DNA of 64,000 nucleotides from Streptomyces ardesiacus. Its GTDB lineage: Bacteria; Actinomycetota; Actinomycetes; Streptomycetales; Streptomycetaceae. The position numbers and the translations under genes were made by a program. Where the stretch lies: the NCBI RefSeq assembly GCF_003112575.1, contig NZ_BEWC01000010.1:124001-188000 (forward strand). Reading direction: 5' to 3'. Every line of letters starts with the position of its first letter. The first letter of the stretch is position 1. Shown here piece by piece: positions 41,692 through 51,716 of this stretch. Below the pieces are notes generated by a model that was not told where the DNA came from, ran no database searches, and saw only the letters and a list, made by a program, of their open reading frames with translations.

Positions 41692-42580
41692 GGCACTGAT
41701 CGACCTGGTACCGCAGGGCACGGGCGCCCTCGCCGCGCTGCGGCCCGCGCTCGGCGGCGGTCCGTACAACACCGCCGTCGCCCTGGGCCGGCTCGGCTCG
41801 CCCGTCGCCTTCTGCTCACGGGTGTCGTACGACGCCTTCGGCGAGGCGCTGCTCGACCGGCTGCGCGAGACCGGCGTGGACGTCTCACCGGTGCAGCGCG
41901 GTTCCGAGCCGACGACCCTCGCCGTGGCCTCGCTCGACGCGGACGGCTCGGCCGCGTACTCGTTCTACGTGGACGGGACGGCCGACCGGCTGTTCGCGCT
42001 GCCCGCCGCGCTGCCGCCCGGCACGCGGGCCGTCTCCTTCGGGACCTGTTCGCTGGTGCTGGAGCCGGGCGCCGGCGCCTACGAGGCGCTGCTGCGCGAG
42101 ACAGCCGCGCGGGGCGTGTTCACGGCGCTGGACCCGAACATCCGGGCCGGACTGATCGCGGACCCGGACGCCTACCGGGCCCGTTTCAAGAGCTGGCTGC
42201 CGTCGGTGTCGCTGCTGAAGCTGTCCGCCGAGGACGCCGAGTGGCTCGGCGGCACACCCCGGGAGTGGCTCGCGGCGGGCCCGGCCGCGGTCGTGGTGAC
42301 CCGGGGCGGCGACGGCCTGACGGCGTTCACCCGCGACGGGGGCGCGTACTCGGTGCCGGGCGAGCGCGTCGAGGTGGTGGACACGATCGGTGCGGGCGAC
42401 ACGGTGAACGCGGCCCTGCTGCACGGCCTCGCGGCACGGGGCGCCCTCGACGAGGCGGCCTTGACCGCTCTGGGGCCGGAGGGCTGGTCGGGGCTGCTGG
42501 GCTTCGCCGCCCGCGCGGCTGCGGTCACCTGCTCGCGCGCGGGCGCGGAACCGCCGTACGCCCGCGAAGTCGCCCTCTGA
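41672..42580 (+). CDS. PfkB-family carbohydrate kinase (fructokinase-like)
   Basis: A 302-aa ribokinase-fold kinase. Visible are the N-terminal VAGEALIDLVPQG, the GGGPYNTAVALGRLG substrate motif, LDPNIRAGLI, and the C-terminal anion-hole/catalytic motif VVDTIGAGDTVNAALLHG with the base Asp. The substrate is probably fructose or a related ketose, but the fold covers many sugars. GTG start with AAAGGA 8 nt upstream, inside the lacI end. No transporter genes are adjacent. Confidence 0.88.
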   Translation: MIVVAGEALIDLVPQGTGALAALRPALGGGPYNTAVALGRLGSPVAFCSRVSYDAFGEALLDRLRETGVDVSPVQRGSEPTTLAVASLDADGSAAYSFYVDGTADRLFALPAALPPGTRAVSFGTCSLVLEPGAGAYEALLRETAARGVFTALDPNIRAGLIADPDAYRARFKSWLPSVSLLKLSAEDAEWLGGTPREWLAAGPAAVVVTRGGDGLTAFTRDGGAYSVPGERVEVVDTIGAGDTVNAALLHGLAARGALDEAALTALGPEGWSGLLGFAARAAAVTCSRAGAEPPYAREVAL

Positions 42581-42604
42581 GGACGTCGCGGGGCGGCACC
42601 GCCA

Positions 42605-42641
42605 CCGGCGGCCGGGTGCGGGGGTCGCACGCAGCCGCCGG
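42605..42641. terminator. Convergent terminator between the sugar kinase and uvrA
   Basis: Outer stem CCGGCGGC/GCCGCCGG with an inner GTGCG/CGCAC stem lies in the 69-bp gap between two convergent genes. It is an imperfect but strong hairpin. Confidence 0.55.
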
Positions 42642-42649
42642 GCGCGGTC

Positions 42650-45649
<3,000 letters not shown>

Positions 45650-45826
45650 GCCGGTCCGCACCTTTCTTGAGAGAAGTGACAGGGGCGGGGCCCCCGTCTT
45701 TCTCAGACTAGGGGGAGCCACTGACAACGCCGATCGGATTCACCAGTTGTCAACAAACCCCGACTTCCCAGCATGCCCGACGCCGCAACCGACCTTATAG
45801 CACGCGCATTCGAATTACGGGGGTCG

Positions 45827-45856
45827 CTCACCACCTTCACCCGAAGGTGTGGTGAG
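45827..45856. promoter_or_regulatory. Imperfect dyad upstream of the DinB-like gene
   Basis: CTCACCACCTTC (45827-45838) pairs with GAAGGTGTGGTGAG (45843-45856) with one bulged base and a 4-nt centre. It covers the expected -35 area of the gene starting at 45873 and could be an operator. Confidence 0.4.
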
Positions 45857-45859
45857 GTC

Positions 45860-45865
45860 TAAGGT
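45860..45865 (+). promoter_or_regulatory. Putative -10 for a leaderless transcript
   Basis: TAAGGT lies 7 nt before the ATG at 45873, with no Shine-Dalgarno between. Confidence 0.4.
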
Positions 45866-45872
45866 CGGCGGC

Positions 45873-46559
45873 ATGATGGATCACGCGCTTGACCTGGCGT
45901 CTGTACGTGACGCGACCGAGCGGCTGCTCACCGGGGTCGGGAAACTGGACAACGCGTCCGTGACGGAGTCGTCACGGCTTCCCGGCTGGAGCCGCGGTCA
46001 CGTCCTCGCCCACCTCGCCCGGAACGCCGACGCCCTCGTGAACGTCCTCGAAGGACGCCGCATGTACGTCTCCGGCGAGGCCCGCGACGCCGACATCGAG
46101 CGGGACGCCCCGCGTCCCCTGGCGGCCCAGCTCGCGGACGTGCGCGAGAGCGCGGCCCGCTTCCAGGAGACGGGAGCGGCGCCCGCGGACTGGTCCCGCA
46201 CGGTGGCGCTGCGCAACGGGGTCACCGACTCGGCCTCCCGGGTGCCGTTCCGCCGGTGGGCCGAGGTGGAGCTGCACCACGTGGACCTGGGCATCGGGTA
46301 CGAGCTGGAGGATCTTCCGGCGGAGTTCACCGAGCGGGAGACCGGCTTCCTGGCCGCACGGTTCGCCGGGAACCCCGACGTGCCTCCCACCCGGCTGACG
46401 GACGGCACGCGCGCGTGGCGCACGGGGCGGGAGGCCGAGACCCCCGAGGTGACCGTCACCGGCCCCCCGGCCGACCTGCTCGGCTGGCTCGCCGGCCGGC
46501 GTGCGGGCGCCGCGCTCACGGTGGAGGGCGGCCCGCTGCCGACGCTGCCGCCCCTGTAG
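45873..46559 (+). CDS. Maleylpyruvate isomerase-family mycothiol-dependent enzyme (DinB-like)
   Basis: A 228-aa four-helix-bundle metalloprotein. Family features are LPGWSRGHVLAHLARNADAL (metal His near residue 47) and RWAEVELHHVDLGIGYE (Glu and His ligands near 133-137), followed by a C-terminal MDMPI domain (VTVTGPPADLLGWLAGR). Relatives use mycothiol as cofactor for isomerisation or S-transfer. The metallo-beta-lactamase gene follows 53 bp later with its own -10; glyoxalase-type partners are common neighbours. Confidence 0.87.
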   Translation: MMDHALDLASVRDATERLLTGVGKLDNASVTESSRLPGWSRGHVLAHLARNADALVNVLEGRRMYVSGEARDADIERDAPRPLAAQLADVRESAARFQETGAAPADWSRTVALRNGVTDSASRVPFRRWAEVELHHVDLGIGYELEDLPAEFTERETGFLAARFAGNPDVPPTRLTDGTRAWRTGREAETPEVTVTGPPADLLGWLAGRRAGAALTVEGGPLPTLPPL

Positions 46560-46599
46560 GCACCCGGGCCGGGACGGCCGGCCGGGGGCCTCGCGGCGC

Positions 46600-46605
46600 T
46601 AGGCT
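46600..46605 (+). promoter_or_regulatory. Putative -10 for the leaderless MBL-fold gene
   Basis: TAGGCT lies 7 nt before the ATG at 46613; no ribosome binding site is present. Confidence 0.45.
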
Positions 46606-46612
46606 GGCCCGC

Positions 46613-47269
46613 ATGACGTACAGCGGAGAGGTGACGGTCGGCGGGCCCGCCGACGTGCACGAGCTCAAGGACCTGATGATCACCAAGGTCGCGGTCGGCC
46701 CGATGAACAACAACGCCTATCTGCTGCGGTGCCGGGCCACCGACGAGCAACTGCTGATCGACGCCGCCAACGACGCGCACACGCTCCTCGGCACGATCGG
46801 TGACGACGGCATCGCCTCCGTCGTCACCACCCACCGCCACGGCGACCACTGGCAGGCGCTCGCCGAGGTCGTCGCGGCCACCGGCGCCCGCACCCACGCC
46901 GGCCGGTACGACGCGGAGGGCATCCCGGTGCCGACCGACGTCCTGGTGGACGACGGCGACACGGTCCGGGTGGGGCAGGTGGAACTCACCGCCCGCCATC
47001 TGGTCGGCCACACACCGGGTTCCGTCGTCCTGGTCTACGACGACCCGCACGGGCATCCCCACCTGTTCACCGGGGACTGTCTCTTCCCGGGCGGTGTGGG
47101 CAACACCCACAAGGACCCGAAGGCCTTCGCGAGCCTGATCCACGACGTGGAGACCAAGATCTTCGACGTGCTCCCGGACGAGACGTGGGTCTATCCCGGG
47201 CACGGCGCCGACACGACGCTCGGCGCCGAGCGGCCGCACCTGCCGGAGTGGCGGGCGCGCGGCTGGTGA
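46613..47269 (+). CDS. Metallo-beta-lactamase-fold hydrolase (glyoxalase II-like)
   Basis: A 218-aa metallohydrolase. The zinc motif TTHRHGDHW gives His74, His76, Asp78 and His79; further ligands are in HLVGHTPGS, FTGDCLFPGG and VYPGHGADT. The overall size and motif spacing match glyoxalase II-type thioester hydrolases. Beside a mycothiol-dependent enzyme it may hydrolyse mycothiol conjugates (inference). Probably leaderless. A tandem-repeat region begins at its stop codon. Confidence 0.87.
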   Translation: MTYSGEVTVGGPADVHELKDLMITKVAVGPMNNNAYLLRCRATDEQLLIDAANDAHTLLGTIGDDGIASVVTTHRHGDHWQALAEVVAATGARTHAGRYDAEGIPVPTDVLVDDGDTVRVGQVELTARHLVGHTPGSVVLVYDDPHGHPHLFTGDCLFPGGVGNTHKDPKAFASLIHDVETKIFDVLPDETWVYPGHGADTTLGAERPHLPEWRARGW

Positions 47270-47378
47270 CGGGCGGGCGCGCCGTCCGGCGACGGGCGGG
47301 CGCACAGTCCGGCGACGGGCGGGCGCACAGTCCGGCGACGGGCAGGCGACGGGCGGGCGCACAGTCCGGCGACGGGCG
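47268..47378. repeat. 23-bp tandem repeat array after the MBL gene
   Basis: About four and a half copies of a 23-bp unit beginning GACGGGCGGGCGCACAG; one copy has a variant centre and one is interrupted by a partial unit. The period is not a multiple of three, so it is unlikely to code. It starts on the last codon of the MBL gene. Confidence 0.82.
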
Positions 47379-47581
47379 CGGGGACGCAGGGGTGCGCCCG
47401 CGCCCTCGGGCCCGTACGCACCCCGTGTGAAACGTTCGCACGCATCCGCGGGCCGCACGCGCTCCCGCCGGGGCGGTGCGGCGCGGTCGACTGGTGGCAG
47501 CCCCGCGCAGGACCGACGGCTCCTGGGCGGCACGGGCCGCCGGCCTCCCCACCCCCGCCCCCGGCCGGCGGCCCCGGCGAC
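47270..47581. other. Intergenic region between the MBL gene and aroQ
   Basis: About 312 bp. The first third is the 23-bp tandem array. The rest is GC-rich with no credible gene, RNA or terminator hairpin that I can identify. The two genes converge, so transcripts from both sides end here. Confidence 0.5.
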
Positions 47582-48055
47582 TCAGGCCCTGGCCGAGCCC
47601 GCCCCGGCCAGGGCCGCGACCCGCTCCACGCCGAACACGTAGCCCTGCACCCCGCAGCCCGCGACGACCCCGTCGGCGCGCTGGGAGACGTAGGAGTGGT
47701 GCCGGAACGGCTCGCGCTGGTGGATGTTGGAGATGTGGACCTCGACCACCGGCAGCCCGTCGCAGGTGTTGAGCGCGTCCAGGATGGCGACGGACGTGTG
47801 CGAGTAGGCGGCGGGGTTGATCACGATTCCGCAGTGGGTCAGCCGGGCCTCGTGGATCCAGTCGACCAGCTCGCCCTCGTGGTTGGACTGCCGGAAGTCC
47901 ACGGTCCCGCCGTGCGCGGCCGCCGCCTTGACGCACAGTGCCTCGACGTCGGCGAGGGTGTCGGAGCCGTAGATCTCCGGTTGACGCTGGCCGAGCAGGT
48001 TCAGGTTGGGGCCGTTGAGGATCATGATCGGGGCGTCGGCGAGGGTGCGGGGCAC
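47582..48055 (-). CDS. aroQ: 3-dehydroquinate dehydratase, type II
   Basis: A 157-aa type II dehydroquinase of the shikimate pathway. The family blocks are MILNGPNLNLLGQRQPEIYG with the catalytic Tyr, DFRQSNHEGELVDWIHEA, INPAAYSHTSVAILDAL, and EVHISNIHQREPFRHHSYVS with the catalytic His. GTG start with GGAGG 4-5 nt upstream. A very long open frame continues upstream but is antisense to the S66 gene and not coding. It is divergent from the S66 peptidase gene. Confidence 0.95.
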   Translation of the reverse strand: MPRTLADAPIMILNGPNLNLLGQRQPEIYGSDTLADVEALCVKAAAAHGGTVDFRQSNHEGELVDWIHEARLTHCGIVINPAAYSHTSVAILDALNTCDGLPVVEVHISNIHQREPFRHHSYVSQRADGVVAGCGVQGYVFGVERVAALAGAGSARA

Positions 48056-48148
48056 GGTTCCTCCGGTCCGTGAGGGGTGCGGCGGGCCTTGGTACGACCG
48101 CCGCTCGGTCCCCGGTTTATCACGGTGCGCCGAGGTCCCCGCGGGCCG

Positions 48149-48154
48149 TACGCT
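48149..48154 (+). promoter_or_regulatory. Putative -10 for the leaderless S66 gene
   Basis: TACGCT lies 6 nt before the ATG at 48161. Confidence 0.4.
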
Positions 48155-48160
48155 CCCCGC

Positions 48161-49207
48161 ATGACGGTGATCGCGTACCCGCCCAAGCCGTCCCCCGGCG
48201 ACCGCGTCGCGGTGGTGTCCCCCGCGTCCGGACTGCCGGGACTGCTCCCGCTCCCCTACGAGCTGGGCCTGCGGCGGCTGCGCGAGGTGTACGGTCTCGA
48301 GCCGGTCGAATACCCCGCCACCCGGAAGACGGGCTCGACGCCCGCCGAGCGGGCCGCCGACCTGCACGCGGCCTTCGCGGACCCGGACATCAAGGCGGTG
48401 TTCGCCACGATCGGCGGCGACGACCAGATCACCGTGCTGCCGCTGCGCGACCGGGAGCTGATCCGGGCCAGCCCGAAGCCGTTCTTCGGCTTCAGCGACA
48501 ACACCAACCTCCTCGCCTACCTGCGCAACACGGGGATCGTCGGCTACCACGGCGGGAGCGTGATGGTGGAGCTGGGACGCCCCGGCGCCCTGCACCCGCA
48601 GACCGCCGACTCCCTGCGCGCGGCGCTGTTCACCCCGGGCCCGTACGAGCTGCGGCCCGCCGAGCACTGGAACGACGTCGACCGTGACTGGGCCGACCCC
48701 GCGACCTTCGAGACCGAGCCCCGGATGCGCCCCGGGGCGGGCTGGTCCTGGGAGAACGCCGGCCGGGTGGCCGAGGGACGTGCGTGGGGCGGCTGCCTGG
48801 AGATCCTCGCCTGGCTGCTGATGGCCGACCGCGAGATCGCCCGCGATCCGGCGGAGTACGACGGTGACGTGCTGTTCCTGGAGACGTCGGAGGAGCTGCC
48901 GGCCGCGGAGGACGTCTTCCACATCCTGCGCAACATGGGCGAGCGCGGGCTCCTCGGCCGCTTCTCGGCGCTGCTGATGGGCCGCCCGAAGACGTGGTCC
49001 TTCCAGCGCCCCAACAGTCCCGAGGAGGCTGCCCGGTACGCGGCGGAGCAGCGCGCGGCGGTCCTGCGCGCGATGCGCGCCTACGCGCCCGACACCATGA
49101 TCGTCTTCGACGTGGACCTCGGCCACACCGATCCGCAGGTGGTCGTGCCGTACGGGGGCACGGTGCGGGTCGACGGACCCGCCCGGCGCATCACCGTGAC
49201 CTACTGA
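48161..49207 (+). CDS. S66-family LD-carboxypeptidase / microcin C7 self-immunity-like peptidase
   Basis: A 348-aa serine peptidase of family S66. The nucleophile Ser112 is in FFGFSDNTNLLAYL, with upstream VFATIGGDDQITVLP and a C-terminal FDVDLGHTDPQVVVPYGG giving the catalytic His. Members cleave L,D bonds in muropeptides or inactivate peptide-nucleotide antibiotics (MccF type); motif spacing slightly favours the MccF-like group. No signal peptide, so cytoplasmic. It converges on the antiporter gene with only an 11-bp gap. Confidence 0.87.
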   Translation: MTVIAYPPKPSPGDRVAVVSPASGLPGLLPLPYELGLRRLREVYGLEPVEYPATRKTGSTPAERAADLHAAFADPDIKAVFATIGGDDQITVLPLRDRELIRASPKPFFGFSDNTNLLAYLRNTGIVGYHGGSVMVELGRPGALHPQTADSLRAALFTPGPYELRPAEHWNDVDRDWADPATFETEPRMRPGAGWSWENAGRVAEGRAWGGCLEILAWLLMADREIARDPAEYDGDVLFLETSEELPAAEDVFHILRNMGERGLLGRFSALLMGRPKTWSFQRPNSPEEAARYAAEQRAAVLRAMRAYAPDTMIVFDVDLGHTDPQVVVPYGGTVRVDGPARRITVTY

Positions 49208-49218
49208 CTGCGCCCCGC

Positions 49219-50319
49219 TCACGGATTGACGGCCAGCTCCAGGTACGCCGCGAACAGCACGAGGTGGACGCCTCCCTGCAACGGCGTGGCCCGGCCCGGC
49301 ACCACCGTCAGGGAGGCCACGACCACGGTCAGGGCGAGCAGCACCATGTGGATGGAGCTGAGGCCCAGGACCAGCGGCCCGGAGAGCCACACGGAGGCCA
49401 GGGCGACGGCGGGGATGGTCAGGCCGATGCTGGCCATGGCCGAGCCGAGTGCGAGGTTCAGGCTGGTCTGCACCCGGTCGCGGCGTGCGGAACGCACCGC
49501 GGCGATGGTCTCGGGGAGCAGGACCAGCAGCGCGATGACGACGCCGACGACGGCGTGGTGGAGTCCGGCCGCCTCCACCCCGCTCTCGATGGTCGGCGAC
49601 ACGCCCTTGGCGAGGCCCACGACCCCGACCAGGGACAGGCCCAGCAGGGCGAGGCTGATCAGGGCCGTGCGGGCGGACGGGGCGTGGGCGTGCTCCTCTG
49701 CCGTGATCACCTCGCCCTGCCGGGTGATCGGCAGGAAGTAGTCGCGGTGCCGCACGGTCAGGGTCGCGATGAACAGGCCGTACAGGACGAGCGAGGACAG
49801 CGCCGCGAAGGTCAACTGCACGGAGGAGAACTCCGGGCCGGGCGCGCTGGTGGTGAACGTCGGCAGGACCAGGCTGAGGGTGGCCAGGGTCGCCACCGTG
49901 GCGAGGGCGGCGCCGGTGCCCTCCGGGTTGAAGACCGCGATGCCGTGGCGCAGGGAGGCGACCAGGAGGCTGAGGCCCACGACCCCGTTGCAGGTGATCA
50001 TGACGGCCGCGAAGACGGTGTCCCGGGCCAGGGTCGCGCTCTTGTCGCCGCCGTCCGCCATCAGGGTCACGATGAGCGCGACCTCGATGACCGTGACGGC
50101 GATGGCGAGGACGAGGGAGCCGAAAGGCTCGCCGACGCGGTGGGCGACCACCTCGGCATGGTGCACGGCGGCCAGGACGGAGGCCGCCAGGACGATCGTG
50201 AGCAGCGCGACGACCACGCCGGGCAGCGAACGGCCCCAGGTGAGAACGAGCAGCACGACCGCGAGCACGGGCGTGACGGTCGTCCACTGTGCGAGGAGCG
50301 CCCTGGGACCGGTGACCAT
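49219..50319 (-). CDS. Calcium/cation:proton antiporter (CaCA superfamily, ChaA-like)
   Basis: A 366-aa protein with about eleven membrane helices. The two alpha-repeats of the CaCA family are visible: EPFGSLVLAIAVTVIEVALIVTL and LLPETIAAVRSARRDRVQTSLNLALGSAMASIG, each with the acidic residue expected to bind Ca2+. It most resembles ChaA, a Ca2+(Na+,K+)/H+ exchanger. It lies 146 bp downstream of the TerC gene on the same strand, separated by a hairpin, in a neighbourhood with other cation-linked Ter proteins. Confidence 0.88.
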   Translation of the reverse strand: MVTGPRALLAQWTTVTPVLAVVLLVLTWGRSLPGVVVALLTIVLAASVLAAVHHAEVVAHRVGEPFGSLVLAIAVTVIEVALIVTLMADGGDKSATLARDTVFAAVMITCNGVVGLSLLVASLRHGIAVFNPEGTGAALATVATLATLSLVLPTFTTSAPGPEFSSVQLTFAALSSLVLYGLFIATLTVRHRDYFLPITRQGEVITAEEHAHAPSARTALISLALLGLSLVGVVGLAKGVSPTIESGVEAAGLHHAVVGVVIALLVLLPETIAAVRSARRDRVQTSLNLALGSAMASIGLTIPAVALASVWLSGPLVLGLSSIHMVLLALTVVVASLTVVPGRATPLQGGVHLVLFAAYLELAVNP

Positions 50320-50418
50320 GCGGTGATCGTCGCAGAGGGCGACGGGGCCCGCACTCCGGGTCTCCGGGCCTCTCGGCCCCCGGTTGCGCCGGGCAGGCCG
50401 GGGCGCCGGGAACGCGCG

Positions 50419-50451
50419 GAGCGGCGAACGGCTCGTCGCCGCTCGCCGCTC
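50419..50451 (-). terminator. Terminator after the terC gene
   Basis: GAGCGGCGA plus CGGC pairs with GCCG plus TCGCCGCTC around a TCGTC loop, 15 bp after the TerC stop. Confidence 0.75.
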
Positions 50452-50465
50452 CCCGGCCGGGTGCG

Positions 50466-51467
50466 TCAGGCCTCGACGCTGTCCTTCGACGCGTCGCCGC
50501 TCTCGGCGGCCGCCGCTTCCGCCTCGGCCTGCTTCTTCGAGGCACGGAGGCTGGTGATCGTGGTGACGACCAGGACACCGCAGATCACGCCGAGCGAGAC
50601 CGGAATGCTGATCTCCGGGACGTGGACGCCGGACTCGTGCAGGGCGTGCAGCACCAGCTTCACGCCGATGAAGCCCAGGATCACGGACAGGCCGTAGGAC
50701 AGGTGCACCAGCTTCCTCAGCAGACCGCCGATGAGGAAGTAGAGCTGCCTGAGGCCCATCAGGGCGAACGCGTTGGCCGTGAACACGATGTACGGGTCCT
50801 GCGTCAGACCGAAGATCGCCGGGATGGAGTCGAGCGCGAACAGCACGTCGGTGGTGCCGATCGCCAGCATCACGACCAGCATCGGGGTCATGACCCGCTT
50901 GCCGTTCTCCTCGATCCACAGCTTGGTGCCGTGGTACCGGTCGGCGACGCCGAAGCGGCGCTCGGCGGCCTTCAGGAGCTTGTTCTCCTCGAACTCCTCG
51001 TCCTCCTCGTCGGCCCGTGCCTCCTGGATGAGCTTCCAGGCGGTGTAGATGAGGAAGGCGCCGAAGATGTAGAAGACCCAGGCGAAGCTGGCGAGGATCG
51101 CGGCACCCGCGGCGATGAAGACGGCCCTGAGGACCAGGGCGATGAGGACACCGATGAGCAGGACCCGCTGCTGGTACTGCGAGGGCACCGCGAACTTCGC
51201 CATGATCAGGACGAAGACGAAGAGGTTGTCCACGCTCAGCGACTTCTCGGTGATGAAGCCCGCGAAGAACTCGCCGGCGGGCTGCCCCCCGCCGAACAGG
51301 AACAGGCCGAGCCCGAAGAGGCCCGCCAGGGCGATCCAGACGCCGGTCCAGATGCCGGCTTCCTTGATCGATACGTCGTGCGGCTTGCGGCCGATGAAGA
51401 AATCGACCGCGATGAGGGCCGCGAGGCCCACGATGGTCAGGACCCACAGGGTCGGGGAAACTTCCAC
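50466..51467 (-). CDS. TerC-family membrane protein (Mn2+/metal efflux type)
   Basis: A 333-aa membrane protein with seven or more helices. Conserved acidic helices are visible (FFAGFITEKSLSVDNLFVFVLIM and GTTDVLFALDSIPAIFGL), the repeats thought to bind divalent metal. An acidic loop (RADEEDEEFEENK) and an Ala/Glu-rich C-terminus follow. Relatives export Mn2+ or metallate exoenzymes. GTG start with GGAGG 5 nt upstream. The upstream region holds a yybP-ykoY riboswitch, so expression should rise with Mn2+. Confidence 0.92.
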   Translation of the reverse strand: MEVSPTLWVLTIVGLAALIAVDFFIGRKPHDVSIKEAGIWTGVWIALAGLFGLGLFLFGGGQPAGEFFAGFITEKSLSVDNLFVFVLIMAKFAVPSQYQQRVLLIGVLIALVLRAVFIAAGAAILASFAWVFYIFGAFLIYTAWKLIQEARADEEDEEFEENKLLKAAERRFGVADRYHGTKLWIEENGKRVMTPMLVVMLAIGTTDVLFALDSIPAIFGLTQDPYIVFTANAFALMGLRQLYFLIGGLLRKLVHLSYGLSVILGFIGVKLVLHALHESGVHVPEISIPVSLGVICGVLVVTTITSLRASKKQAEAEAAAAESGDASKDSVEA

Positions 51468-51510
51468 TACGCCTCCGGCAGTACGTCACACGGCAGATGT
51501 CAGCGTCGTC

Positions 51511-51645
51511 GCTGCCGGAGGTCTCTTCCACCCGGTCCGGGACGCGTGATGCGCTCGGACCACGGGCCGACGCCCCGGGATCTGGCCTGATCCGTATTGA
51601 CGGGTACGCCGCAGCAGACAGGGAGTACTCCCCTCCGTACGGACG
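51511..51645 (-). promoter_or_regulatory. yybP-ykoY (Mn2+) riboswitch upstream of terC
   Basis: Read on the minus strand, this leader has the family hallmarks in order: P1 strand CGGAGG (51637-51632) running into the GGGGAGTA loop, a CCGTCAATACGG stem-loop, a variable GC-rich helix, then GAAGAGACCTCCGG closing P1 (CCTCCG at 51521-51516). These match the conserved GGGGAGUA, CGUCAA and AGACCU elements of the Mn2+ riboswitch class known to control TerC/MntP genes. About 45 nt separate it from the terC start, where GGAGG is available for control. Confidence 0.85.
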
Positions 51646-51675
51646 ACAGTACCCCAATCACCAAGAGAAGGTAAA
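51646..51675 (-). promoter_or_regulatory. Promoter of the riboswitch-terC transcript
   Basis: TTTACC (51670-51675) and TACTGT (51646-51651) with 18 bp between, placed so that transcription would begin just before the riboswitch P1 stem. Confidence 0.55.
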
Positions 51676-51716
51676 GAGATTTGCAAATTAAGCTCAAAAG
51701 CCCAGCTCGGTGGCGG

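Noticed and set aside
45650..45872. LexA/SOS box controlling uvrA
   Set aside because: No GAAC-N4-GTTC-type palindrome is visible. The region has TTGACA and an unrelated dyad instead.
47268..47378. CRISPR-like array
   Set aside because: Units are directly adjacent 23-mers with no unique spacers and no cas genes nearby, so it is a plain tandem repeat.
47582..50578. A single 998-codon open frame on the minus strand
   Set aside because: Only its last 157 codons (aroQ) look like protein. The rest is Arg/Pro/Gly-rich antisense of the S66 gene and the antiporter, typical of very GC-rich DNA.
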